Assembly (NCBI RefSeq): GCF_036352135.1
Contig: NZ_CP143578.1
Span: 1 to 64,000, forward strand
Reading direction: 5' to 3'
DNA length: 64,000 nucleotides
Origin: Metamycoplasma gateae
Lineage (GTDB): Bacteria > Bacillota_I > Bacilli_A > Mycoplasmatales > Metamycoplasmataceae
Part shown: in pieces, positions 45,279-57,107 of the stretch
Position numbering within the stretch: position 1 is the first letter of the stretch
Layout: each line of letters starts with the position of its first letter
The notes under the pieces: model-generated
Told to the model about the DNA's origin: nothing
Seen by the model: only the letters and a program-made list of their open reading frames with translations
Databases searched by the model: none
Translations under genes and position numbers: made by a program

Positions 45279-45602
45279 ATGGAAAAAGATACATTCCAAA
45301 GGATAATAGATCGTGAGATTCCTGCAACTATTATTTATGAAGATGCAGATGTTATAGCCTTCTTAGATATTGATCCAGTTGAAAAAGGGCACTTTCTTGT
45401 AACACCTAAAGAGTTCTCAGAAAACTTATATGATATTGAAGAAGAAGAATTATTAAAATTAATTTCAAAAGCAAGAGAATTAGCAGTTAGTCAAATGGAA
45501 AAACTGAATGCTTCTGGATTTAAATTAATAATAAATAATAACGAATCAGCTGGACAAGCAATTTTTAGAACACATATTCACATCATTCCTTATTATGATT
45601 AA
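45279..45602 (+). CDS. hinT: HIT-family nucleotide hydrolase HinT
   Basis: This 107-residue protein has the full HIT fold: FQRIIDREIPATIIYED at the start, AFLDIDPVEKGHFLVTP in the middle and FRTHIHIIPYY at the end. HIT enzymes cleave purine nucleoside phosphoramidates. The histidine triad is altered: the usual first His is Arg (RTHIH), while the nucleophilic His and last His remain. It lies 5 bases after p60, completing the hit cluster. Confidence 0.92.
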   Translation: MEKDTFQRIIDREIPATIIYEDADVIAFLDIDPVEKGHFLVTPKEFSENLYDIEEEELLKLISKARELAVSQMEKLNASGFKLIINNNESAGQAIFRTHIHIIPYYD

Positions 45603-45640
45603 AATAAGATAAGTTTAAAAGGATAATAAAAGGATTAAAT

Positions 45641-47107
<1,467 letters not shown>

Positions 47108-47112
47108 ATAAA

Positions 47113-47150
47113 AATAAAAATTATGCTTACAAACGAGCGTAATTTTTTAT
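47113..47150 (+). terminator. Terminator of lysS
   Basis: AAAATTATGCTT pairs imperfectly with AGCGTAATTTTTT around ACAAACG. Confidence 0.65.
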
Positions 47151-47212
47151 TTTAATTTTTATAGTATAAATTATGTTAATATAATATAACCAAATAATAA
47201 GGTAATTAATCA

Positions 47213-48055
47213 ATGGATAAAACATTTACACAAGAAATAAAGCAAGAATTAATAAATAGACCACTTACAAGACAGGAAAAACTGAATTTATTAAGTGGTG
47301 TTTTTGCTACTGCCAATATTGAAAAAAATGTCGCAAAATTAATTTTTAATAACAAAATTTTATCTAAATATATTATTAATTTATTAGATGAATTTCAAAT
47401 AAAACATGATAGTAGAAGAAGAAATGACTTAATTATCGATTTATCTACTTTTAAAAATATAAATATTAAATATGAGAGAGACTATTTTTCAGGAATATTT
47501 TTAGCATCTGGCTCAATTTCTTCGTTTGAAAGTGCTTCAAACCATTTAGAACTTAAATTTTATAGCTTCGATAAAGCCTTAGAATGTTTAATTACTTTAA
47601 ATAATTATGATCTAGAATTCAAGCTTCTAAGAAGAGATAATAAATTTTTAATTTATCTTAAAAAAATAGAAAATATATGTGATTTTTTAAAAGCTATTGA
47701 GGCAATTAATTCGTATTATCAATTAGAAGAATATAAAATTGAACGTGATTATTTTAATAATATAAATAGAATTACAAACTTTGACATATACAATCAACAA
47801 CGAATAGCAAATGCAAATACACTATTTTTAGCAAACTATGATTTCATCATTAAAAATAAACTAACAAATTTATTTACTAAAGAAGAATTACAGTTTTTTA
47901 AAATCAAAAAAGCAAATTTAGATAGCAGTCTTGTAGATTTAGTTGAATTACTTGCACAAAAAAATATTTATAAGTCTAGATCATCATTGAATCACACATT
48001 AATAAAGCTTAAAAATAAGGTCCATAAATACGACTCTAAAAATAAAAATAAGTAG
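47213..48055 (+). CDS. whiA: WhiA-family DNA-binding protein
   Basis: This 280-residue protein is WhiA-like. The N-terminal part shows the LAGLIDADG-derived fold without catalytic acids (YFSGIFLASGSISSF, near residue 90), and the C-terminal helix-turn-helix includes YNQQRIANAN and KSRSSLNHTLIKLK. WhiA influences division, chromosome segregation and, in mycoplasmas, ribosomal gene repression; its role here is inferred from family. It contains no UGA codons. TAAGGTAATT precedes the start. Confidence 0.9.
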   Translation: MDKTFTQEIKQELINRPLTRQEKLNLLSGVFATANIEKNVAKLIFNNKILSKYIINLLDEFQIKHDSRRRNDLIIDLSTFKNINIKYERDYFSGIFLASGSISSFESASNHLELKFYSFDKALECLITLNNYDLEFKLLRRDNKFLIYLKKIENICDFLKAIEAINSYYQLEEYKIERDYFNNINRITNFDIYNQQRIANANTLFLANYDFIIKNKLTNLFTKEELQFFKIKKANLDSSLVDLVELLAQKNIYKSRSSLNHTLIKLKNKVHKYDSKNKNK

Positions 48056-48078
48056 CAACTTTTAAATAAAATAAATCA

Positions 48079-48106
48079 AACTATAGCAAGATAGTTATAT
48101 TTTTTG
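48079..48106 (+). terminator. Terminator of whiA
   Basis: AACTAT and ATAGTT pair around AGCAAG, followed by ATATTTTTTG. The 130 bases after it hold no gene, only the 5S promoter. Confidence 0.65.
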
Positions 48107-48233
48107 AATTTACATATATTATAAAAAAACAACAATAATCAGTGTTGAAACATAAGCGATCAAACATGTTCTATATTCTTAATTTCTAATCAAAAAATTT
48201 TTTTTAAAAAAATAAAATAAAATTTTTTTTCTG

Positions 48234-48239
48234 TATAAT
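48234..48239 (+). promoter_or_regulatory. -10 box of the 5S rRNA promoter
   Basis: TATAAT lies 8 bases before the mapped 5S start, giving the expected distance to transcription start. Confidence 0.6.
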
Positions 48240-48246
48240 ATTAAAC

Positions 48247-48347
48247 GTAGCAACCATAACGAAGGGGTTCCACCTGATTCCATTCCGAACTCAGCAGTTA
48301 AGACCTTCAGTGCCGACGATACCAAAAGGGAAAATAGGTCGTTGCTT
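48247..48347 (+). rRNA. rrf: 5S ribosomal RNA
   Basis: The conserved 5S core is plain: CGAAGGGGTTCCACCTGATT, then CATTCCGAACTCAGCAGTTAAG and GTGCCGACGATACC. The ends AGCAACC and GGTCGTTGCT pair. It stands alone with its own promoter and T-rich terminator; no 16S or 23S gene lies in the window. Confidence 0.95.
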
Positions 48348-48440
48348 TTTTTATTTCTTTTTTAATAATTTGTTTATGCCTGTTTATAATATAATTTTTA
48401 AAATAAATTTATATTACATATTTTAATTAGGAGTTAAAAC

Positions 48441-49619
48441 ATGAGCAAGATTTTAGTAATTAATGCAGGTTCTAGTTCTATTAAGTGAACATTATTTAAT
48501 AGCACATTAAATATCGAGGCAAAAGGAGTTGCACAACGTATAAAAATGAAAGAGGGTATCTTAACTCTTTCTTATAAAGGCAAAACTGAAGATTATAATA
48601 TGCCTCTTCCTACATTTCTAGATACAGTTAAGCAACTTGTTATTCAATGAGAACAACATGGAATAATAAAAGATTTTAATGAGATTTCAAAGGTTGCATT
48701 TAGAGTTGTAAACGGTGGTCCGAATTTACAAAAAACTTCAGTAATAACAAATCAAGAGATTGAATGATTAAAAGAATCAATTGATCTAGCACCAGTTCAT
48801 AACCCAGGAGCACTTGAAGCTATTATAGCATTTAAAACATTATTACCACATGCTAAGATGTCTATGCACTTCGACACATCTTTCCACCAAACCTTGCCTA
48901 AAAAATCATATACATATCCAATAGACAAAGAATTAACTGATAAATTAAAAATTAGAAAATATGGTTTCCATGGGTTAAATCATAATTTTATAGCTTTAAA
49001 ATGTCAAGAAATTTTAAATAAAAATAAAGTAAACATAGTAAGCTTACATATTGGTAATGGAGCAAGTTTGTGTGCAATTGAAGACAGTAAATCAATAGAT
49101 ACAACAATGGGATTTACCCCATTAGCTGGTATAATGATGGGAACAAGATCGGGTGATATAGATGCTTCAATAATTCCTTATATAATGAAAAACACTAACA
49201 TGAGTGTTGACGAAGTATTTAAGTCATTAAATGAAAAATCAGGAATGCTTGGAGTTTCACAAATTTCTTCAGATTTAAGAGACGTTCAAAAGGTTAAGGA
49301 ACAAGATAGTCAAGCTGCTTTTGCAATTGATTTATACACTCAACGAATTGCTGATTATTTAATTCAATACTTAAATAAAATAGATGGAAAAATTGATGCA
49401 ATAGTTTTTACAGCTGGTGTTGGTGAAAATGATTCATCAATAAGAAAAGAAGTTATCAATAAAATTAAATTAATAAATCTAAAAATAGATGATGAAAAAA
49501 ATGCTGGAAGTAATTTTGCAGAATATAAAATTATTTCATCAAACGATAGTTTAATCCCGATATATGTAATAAGAGCTCAAGAAGAAGAATTTATTGCAAA
49601 GGAAGCAATTAATCTATAA
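48441..49619 (+). CDS. ackA: Acetate kinase
   Basis: This 392-residue enzyme converts acetyl phosphate and ADP to acetate and ATP, a main energy step in mycoplasmas. Motifs: VINAGSSSIKW at the start, FDTSFH near residue 145, IGNGAS near 203, MGTRSGDID near 233 and FTAGVGEN near 325. The usual HRVVHGG reads FRVVNGG, a His to Asn change worth noting. Shine-Dalgarno TTAGGAG precedes the ATG at 48441. Three UGA-Trp codons lie in the first third, so standard-code reading starts only at 48858. Confidence 0.95.
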
Positions 49620-49650
49620 AGACTTAGCATAATGAGCTTTGTCTTTTTTA
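49618..49650 (+). terminator. Terminator of ackA
   Basis: AAAGAC and GTCTTT with inner TAGC/GCT pairing form a stem followed by six T. Confidence 0.7.
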
Positions 49651-49723
49651 TATTAGCTTGGAGAAAATATTATAACAATAATGTTATAATAAATGATTAT
49701 TGTAAAAAGAAAGGGAGGGGAAT

Positions 49724-51556
49724 ATGTTTAAACTTTTAAAATATATTGATAAAAAACTTAGATTTCTATCTTTTTTAGTTTTATTTTTAACCACAATTCA
49801 AGTTATAGCATTTTTATTCATCCCAATTTTTATTGGACAAATTTCCTCATTAATTGCTCAAAGGGCATTTATGGTTTCAAACCCTCATTTGCCAATTCCA
49901 GATTATGTTAATGTAACTATTTTAAAGATGTTTACCGTTTCAGGTACAATAAACGAAAGTTTAAAAAGTTTTTCAATTTATTTTGTAATAGCTTTAATTA
50001 TAGGAACCATTTCAACTCTCGGCGGCTCGTTGCTGTCATCATATGTTTCAAATAAAGGCGCAAAACAGATAAGGCAAAAACTTTGAGAACATTTAGGGAA
50101 TTTATCAGAAAAAGATATTGAACATTTTACACATTCAAAAATTATTACAAGATTTACTATTGATATAAATAGAATTCAAATGGAAATAAATCTTTTTTTA
50201 AGGTTGAGTATCATTGGACCATTTAATTTAATATTTGGATTAATTTTTGCACTATTAACAGATTTGCAACTTTCAATAACATTGGGAATTTTAGTACCTA
50301 TTTTAATGATTACAATGATTGTTACAGGATTGCTGATTAAACCGATATTTTCAAGAGAGCAAAAAATGTATGAAAGGATTAATAACGAATCTCAAGAAAG
50401 TATTTTGGGTATTAAAGTAATTAAATCTTATAATTTAGAAAAAATTCAAGACAAAAAGTTTCAAGACCAAAATCAATCTTGACAAAAAACATCAAAAAAA
50501 TCTTGAAATGCTTACAATTTAGCATTTGCATTTGTTAATTTATTTGCTAATTTGATTACAGCTATTATTCTACTTGCAACTGGATACATTGCAAGAAAGA
50601 ATAATCCAAACGTAGCTGAATATAAAGAACTTATTTCAAGTGCAACTACATTTACTAATTATGTTATGTTTATAACGGTTGGAATAATAATGTCTACTTT
50701 TAGTATATTTTCAATTGTAAAATCAATAGTTTCAGCTAAAAAAATTAATGAAATATTCGACACAAAACCAGATATCAAATATGTACAATCGGATTTAAAA
50801 ATTTCAAAAGGTCACATAGTTTTTGATCATGTTTCTTTTAAATATCATGAGCATGCTGAAAAAAACGTTTTAGATGATATTAGTTTCGAGGTTTTACCTG
50901 GAAAAACACTTGGAATTTTAGGTGTTACAGGCTCAGGAAAAAGTACAATTGCTAAGTTGATCAACCTTGATTTTAAAGCTTCATCAGGTACTGTAAAAAT
51001 AGATGGTAATGACATTACCAAAATAGATACAAAATCTATAAGAAGTTCGATTTCACATGTTTATCAAAAACCATTATTATTGAGTGGAAGTATCAAAGAA
51101 AATCTTTTAATGGCAAAAAAAGATGCAACAGAAGAAGAAATTATTGATTGTTTAAAATCTTCTTCGGCATATGATTTTGTATTTAAAATGAAAGATAACA
51201 TCAATGCTGAGATAAAACCGAAAGGAACTAATCTATCTGGTGGTCAAAAACAACGTCTATCAATTGCTCAAGGACTAATAAAAAAACCTAAAATTTTAAT
51301 TTTGGATGATTCAACTTCTGCATTGGATGGTACAACTGAGGCAAATATAAAGAAAAATCTAAAAAATGATGCTAAGAAAAATGAATTAACAACAATTATT
51401 ATTGCTCAAAAAATATCATCGATTATAGATGCTGATCAAATTATTGTGCTAGATAATGGAAAATTATCTGCAATTGGAAACCACGAATTTTTATTAAAAA
51501 ATTCACCATTGTATTATGAGATTTCAAAAACCCAATTAGGAGGTCAAGATGTATAG
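49724..51556 (+). CDS. ABC exporter half, subunit 1 (non-canonical ATP site)
   Basis: This 610-residue half-transporter has six predicted helices (residues about 15-330) and an ABC domain with Walker A GVTGSGKST near 404, signature LSGGQKQR and Walker B ILILDDSTSALD. The catalytic Glu after Walker B is Asp, the usual mark of the degenerate partner in heterodimeric exporters of the LmrCD/TM287-288 type. UGA-Trp codons lie at 50084, 50480 and 50504. The second subunit starts 8 bases before its stop. AAAGGGAGGGG precedes the start. Substrate unknown; drugs or lipids are usual. Confidence 0.9.
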
Positions 51557-53435
51557 TTTAGATCCTTTTAAAAACAAACTAAAATCAGATCTTTCTAAAG
51601 AACAAAAAAGAAAAATTATAAGAGAGCAAAAAAAATTAAAGTGGCAAGGTTTTAAACAATTAATAACCTATTTAAATTATCGAAAAGGAATAGTTTTTTG
51701 GATTATAACTTTTTCAATATTATCAGCAGCTTTTTTATCAGCAGGTACATTTTTATTAGGTTATATAATGGATAACTTTTTAAGTTATAACTTTTTATTT
51801 GGTTTTGACCCTTCTACAATGAAAGAAAATTTTAGTGAATTTAAGTTTTTAGGATATTTCTTTCTACTAATAACATTTTTCCTTTTTCAACAACTCTTTT
51901 CCCATATTTCTAATAAATTAGCAGTAAAATCAGGGATATTAGCTTCTTCTAAAATTAGGCACGATGCATATAAATCAATTATGAAAATGCCGATTTCTTT
52001 TTTTGAATCATTAAACACTGGTGAATTAATGTCGATTTTAACAAACGACGTCGATAATGTTTCGACTGGGTTAGCTGGTAATTTAAATACGATAATTTCA
52101 ACAATTTCCATAACAATATTTTCATTTGGTTTTATGTTTTATTATTCAGCATATCTATCAATTATTACAATTTTGTTATTCCCATTATTTTTATCAATTA
52201 TCTTTTTAATGATGAAAAAATCTATGCCTCAATTTCAAAAAAGACAAAAAAATCTTTCAAATATAAATGGATTTATTGAAGAAGGCTTATCTGCTCATCA
52301 TTTAATTAGATCATTAGATTATAATGATGAATTAAATAAAAAGTTTGATGAAAAAAATAATAAATTATATAAATCATCACTAAAAGCAAATCTATATTCA
52401 GGAATTATGTGGCCATATGGAACTGTCGTTACTAATTTGTTGCAGTTGATAATTGTAATCATTGCAGCTTCGTTTGCAACTGCTGGTATAGGAACGGGTT
52501 CAAATAAAGAATTTAGTCCTGGATTAATTATGTCTTTTGTTCTTTATATAAGAATAATGTCTAATAATGTTGTTAGAGTTTTTGAAAATATTTCACAAGT
52601 TCAAATTATGTCTGTTTCATCAGTTAGATTATTTAATGTTATTAATCTTAAACCATTAATAAATGAACAAGAATTAGATGTAATTAACAATGAAATTTCG
52701 GGATATATTGAATTTAAGAACGTATCATTTTCATATTCAAATAATTCCAATAATTTACAACTTAAAAATGCTTCATTTAAAGCAAAAAAGGGTGATGTTA
52801 TAGCAATTGTTGGTCCAACAGGTGCAGGAAAAACCACAATAATTAATTTACTAAGTAAATTTTATAATCCTATAAGCGGAGAAATATATATTGACGGCTT
52901 TAAATCAAATGAAATTAATGAGAGCTCATGAAGAGAACAGATTTCAATTGTATTGCAAGATACATTCTTATTTAAGACATCAATAATGGAAAATTTACGT
53001 TATGGCAATTTAAAAGCCACTGATGAACAAATAATAGAAGCAACTAAAATATCACATGCAAAAGAATTTATCGAAAAATTAGAAAATGGATATAATGAAA
53101 TAATAACCGAAGGTGGTGCTAATTTATCACAAGGTGAAAGACAATTGTTAGCGATCACAAGAGCAATAATTTCAAATAAAAATATTTTAATTCTTGACGA
53201 AGCAACTTCAAATATTGATACAAGAACAGAAAAAATCATTCAAAACGCAATGATTAACTTAATGAAAAATAAAACATCATTCATCATAGCCCACCGTCTT
53301 TCAACCATATTAAACGCTGATAATATTTTAGTTATAAACGATGGGCAAATTGTCGAAAGTGGAACACACAAAGAACTGTTATCTAAAAACGGTTTTTATA
53401 CAAAAATGTATAATTCATCATTTAATGAAGATTAA
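51549..53435 (+). CDS. ABC exporter half, subunit 2 (canonical ATP site)
   Basis: This 628-residue partner begins with a basic stretch (KEQKRKIIREQKKLKW) and has six helices to about residue 355. The ABC domain shows Walker A GPTGAGKTT near 422, Q-loop VLQDTF, signature LSQGERQL and Walker B ILILDEATSNID with the catalytic Glu intact. The signature's second Gly is Gln (LSQGE), acceptable in this family. GGAGGTCAAG inside subunit 1 is its ribosome site. UGA-Trp lies at 52929. Confidence 0.92.
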
Positions 53436-53466
53436 AAAAACATTGAATAATCTCAATGTTTTTTTA
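53436..53466 (+). terminator. Terminator of the ABC exporter operon
   Basis: AAAAACATTGA and TCAATGTTTTT pair around ATAATC, followed by T residues. Confidence 0.85.
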
Positions 53467-53511
53467 TTTTAATCATCTAAATTTAAAAAGAATAAAAAAC
53501 CAAAAAGTTTT

Positions 53512-54204
53512 TTAAAAAATTTTTTCTAAATCTTCAAATGAAATTTCTTTTAATTCACCAATTTTATGATTATTATCTAATATTAGTTTACCAATTGATA
53601 CCCTTTTTAAAAATAAGACGTTATATCCAAAGAAGTTAAACATTTCTTTTACTTGGTGAAATTTACCTTCATAAATTGTAATATATCCTGTTTTACTTGA
53701 GATGAATTCAAAATCATATTTTTTTACAAGATAATTGTTAGAAATTAAAATAGGCTTAGGATGATGTGTTTTTATTTTTTCATCAATTTCTTTGTCTATT
53801 TCAAAATAATATCTCTTTGGTATTTCGTATTTTGAATTTATTATTCTATGACCCATTTTTCCATCATTACTAATTATCAAAAGACCTTCTGTATCTTTGT
53901 CTAATCTTCCATATGAAAAATATTCATTAGGATTTAAATCAATAATGTCAAATATCGTTTCGTTAACTCTGTCATAATTAGCACAAACATAACCTGAGGG
54001 TTTATTTAAAATATAATATTGATACTCTTTATAATCTATCTCAAAACCATCAATTGTTATTAAGTCTTTACATGTATTTATAGTAATAGGTTTTAATATT
54101 GTTTTATTATTAACTAAAACTCTCCCATCTTTTAACACTTTTTTGCATTCACTGCGAGAAATATTTAGAAATTTATTAATTATTTTTTCAATTCTAACAT
54201 TCAT
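53512..54204 (-). CDS. Pseudouridine synthase of the RsuA/RluB/E/F family
   Basis: This 230-residue enzyme isomerises uridine in rRNA. An N-terminal S4 domain (residues about 1-60, ISRSECKKVLKDGRVLVNN) precedes a catalytic domain with GRLDKDTEGLLI near 98, containing the catalytic Asp, and GKFHQVKEMF near 180. It may modify 16S or 23S rRNA; the position cannot be told from sequence. It overlaps the upstream peptidase gene by one base (TAATG). No UGA codons. Confidence 0.92.
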   Translation of the reverse strand: MNVRIEKIINKFLNISRSECKKVLKDGRVLVNNKTILKPITINTCKDLITIDGFEIDYKEYQYYILNKPSGYVCANYDRVNETIFDIIDLNPNEYFSYGRLDKDTEGLLIISNDGKMGHRIINSKYEIPKRYYFEIDKEIDEKIKTHHPKPILISNNYLVKKYDFEFISSKTGYITIYEGKFHQVKEMFNFFGYNVLFLKRVSIGKLILDNNHKIGELKEISFEDLEKIF

Positions 54205-55514
54205 TACAACTCTTCTTGTATTCTTATTAGCGTGTTAATATATATTTCAAGTGATTTTTTTATTTCATCAAATAAGAAAAATTCGTTTGGGCCATGCATT
54301 ACGTGCATATATTTAGTAGATCCAAATGCAACGCAGTTTTTAACAATACGAGCATATGTTCCGCCACCTATTGCTATTGGGATTTCATTTGTTTTCATAC
54401 CCTCATTATATGTATCTATCAATAGTTTTACTAATTTAGAATCCACAGGCATAAACATTGCATTTTTTGTTCCTGAAACTTCAAATTTCACGTTATTAAA
54501 ATTTGAAGTTAAGTATTCTTGTATTGCTTTTGATACATCGTTTATACTCTTTGAAACAGGCACTCTAAAATCTGTCGTTATAACATGAGAATTTCTATTT
54601 GTTTTAATTATTCCTATATTAGCGGTTAATTTTCCAGAGAAGTCTTCAAAATTTTTAAATACACTCGGCATCGAAAAATCGTTATTTTTGAAATTGTTAT
54701 GAATGAACTTGAATAAATCAAAGTTTATAAAATGACCCTTGTTTTTTAAAATTTCATTAATTGATTTAATTATTGCGTTTTCACCTTTGTTCGGAGTTGA
54801 ACCATGTCCACTTATCCCATAAATAGTTTGTACCTCATCATTTATTGAAAAAGTTACTTTATCCGGAATTTGATTTGCTACGCTTCCACCATTTATTACA
54901 AAGTTATCTATTTTATTAAAAATAAAATTAGCTTGATATATTAATTTTTCAGCAAATATTAAAGGTCATTCTCCATCGGGTGTATATGAAACATCCGGGT
55001 GCCCAAAATCTTCTAAATAATATTTCATTGATTTCATAGTTGTTTCTTCTGAAATGCCGAAAATAATTCTTATAGTTCAATCATTACTAATTAAATTATT
55101 ATCTAGAATATATTTCATTGCATACATATTTATTATTGCAGGTCCCTTATCATCTAAACTGCCTCTTGCAATAATTCTATCATCTGCTATAACCGGGACA
55201 AAGGCGGATGTTTTTCACTGTTTTTCATCGCCCGCAGGTACAACATCCAAATGAACTAAAATGCCAAGTATTTTTTTACCTTGCCCAATTTGAGCAAATC
55301 CATATCTGTTTTTACTATCTTTATAAGTTTCAAAATTAAATGATTTTGCTAAATTAAGAGCAAAATCTAATGCATCATTTGCATTAGATCCAAAAGGTAA
55401 ATTATTATCAAGTTGTTCAACGCTTATTGAGGGAATTTTGCATATATTCGCAATGTGGTTTATCATATTCTCAAATTCGTTTTTATTTTGAATATATTCA
55501 ACGTATTTTTTTAT
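54204..55514 (-). CDS. pepV: M20 family dipeptidase (PepV-like)
   Basis: This protein of about 436 residues is a zinc dipeptidase that would degrade imported peptides. Metal-site motifs are present in order: HLDVVPAGD near residue 90, GSLDDKGP near 122, GISEET near 157, PDGEWP near 180 and MHGPNE near 413. No ATG, GTG or TTG exists at the right place: Shine-Dalgarno AGGGGA is followed by ATA at 55514 in frame, while the first ATG (55466) leaves 16 family-like residues outside. ATA is allowed as a start in code 4, so an AUA start is proposed. UGA-Trp occurs three times. Confidence 0.85.
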
Positions 55515-55533
55515 ATTATTTCCCCTAATAAAA

Positions 55534-56775
55534 TTAATTATTTATTTTTATAAGTTTCTTACCAACACCTTTATTATTAAAAATAAAACTGTTGTCGTTT
55601 TCAAAATAAACCTTGATCAATTCAGGGTAATCTATGAAAGGATTTCTATTTCCTTGGTGTTTGAAAATACCATTATTTCTATCGATATCAAATTGAGAAA
55701 TTCCATCATTTTTATTTCATTTTAAATATGTTTTTAAATAGTTTGATTTTATCTTATATTTACCTTTTTGAAATTCAAATACTCTTGAACCAGATTCATT
55801 GTTTGCTATTGATTTATCACCGTATGTTAAAGCAAAATAGAAAAATACTCTTGCAATATCACCTTTAAATTCATCAATGACTTCAAATACTTTTCTTCCA
55901 TCTTCAATTCCATTTCCAATTTTTGATCCATTGCTTGAAACTACATCACCATTTTTTGTTTCACCATAAGGAAAATTACCGTGTATTGCATTAACATATT
56001 TATCTGAAGGTCATACATGGTGTGCATCATTTCTCATCGGGCTTTGTTTGCTAAATCATGATTGTGCAATAATGTGTTCACGATTCATTCCAGCTCCTTC
56101 ACGATTGCCTGTATCTCTATATTGTCCAAATCTAAAAGTATGTTTATCCTTTCCATTTGGTATTTCTGTATATAAATCTAGTACTGTGCCGTCATTTTCA
56201 TAGTATTTGTCTACAAAAGCATCTTTATATGTTTCGTGTAGAGCTGCATAAGATCCTGTTTTATCACGATTAGCTACTTGTATTTTAAAGAGTTCGTTTC
56301 TTAGAGTTTCTCCACTTAATCCATTTAATGAACTATAGAATGAATTTGAGCTATCATATTCAATAGCATAACCAGATGATGTTGTTGGGGCAAATCCAGA
56401 AGCGGTAGTACTATTATCTTCATTTTCTGGTTTTGGTGTTTCTTTTTCCTCATCATTATCTTGATCTTCATTTGTAGAATTTTCTTGATTTATTTTATTT
56501 AAAAGTTGTGTTGCTTTCTCGATTAAAATTGTAAAGTTTTTTGTTTCTTCTAAAGAAAATAAATTTAGGAATTCATTTTGAAATTGTTCTTTTTTTGATG
56601 AATCTTTAATGTTGTTTAACTTTGTTGCTATTTCATTTTTTATTTCATGATATTGAATTTCTTTTTCATCTTGTTTTGTTTTAGTATTGCAAGCTGAGGA
56701 AATTAAAAAAGAAGCAGGAACAAAAGGTAATATCATTCCAAAAATAAAGCTTTTTTTAATATTATTTTTTTTCAT
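55534..56775 (-). CDS. Endonuclease I-family surface lipoprotein (nuclease)
   Basis: This 413-residue lipoprotein starts at 56775. A signal peptide (FIFGMILPFVPASFLI) leads to a Cys in SSAC near residue 29. After a helical region and an acidic linker (ENSTNEDQDNDEEKETPKP), the Endonuclease I domain shows NREHIIAQSWF near residue 240 and DAHHVWPSDKYVN. Secreted or anchored nucleases supply mycoplasmas with nucleotides, since they cannot make bases. UGA-Trp codons are present, one right at the SWF motif. The M20 peptidase gene follows 19 bases on. Confidence 0.87.
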
Positions 56776-56870
56776 ATTTAATATTTCTCCAATAAGTACT
56801 GTTAGATTAGTTAGCAATAAAATTATATTAAATAATAGGATATTATTTATTTATATAGCTTGAAAAAATA

Positions 56871-56903
56871 AAACGTATGAACCTTTGTTAAGTTCATACG
56901 TAA
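56871..56903 (-). terminator. Terminator of the 38-codon basic gene
   Basis: ACGTATGAAC and GTTCATACGT form a perfect 10-bp stem; on the minus strand it is followed by TTTTA. Confidence 0.75.
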
Positions 56904-56919
56904 TTATTAATTGTTAAAT

Positions 56920-57036
56920 TTATTCAGATTGTGCTTTTCTTGCTTCTCTTCTTAAATCACGAGCTCTTTCTTTAGCTAATTTTTTTGCTCTTTTTTCAGC
57001 TTTAACTTTGTTAGCTAATCTTACATCTTTTCTCAT
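56920..57036 (-). CDS. Small, very basic protein of 38 residues
   Basis: Too short for usual ORF calling, this gene has a strong Shine-Dalgarno (AAAGGATT) before the ATG at 57036 and a good terminator after the stop. The product begins MRKDVRLANKVKAEKRAKKL and ends with AQSE; about half of its residues are Lys or Arg, and it should form one amphipathic helix. It could bind RNA or the ribosome, but it does not match bS21 or another protein I can name. It lies downstream of parC. Confidence 0.6.
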   Translation of the reverse strand: MRKDVRLANKVKAEKRAKKLAKERARDLRREARKAQSE

Positions 57037-57107
57037 ATTAATCCTTTCTTTGAATTCATCGTTTTGTTCACATTATTTAGGTTAAAAAAGATAATAATAA
57101 ATTATAA

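Noticed and set aside
56920-57036. Naming the small basic gene rpsU (bS21)
   Set aside because: The sequence lacks the bS21 pattern and is too short; only the high Lys/Arg content is similar.
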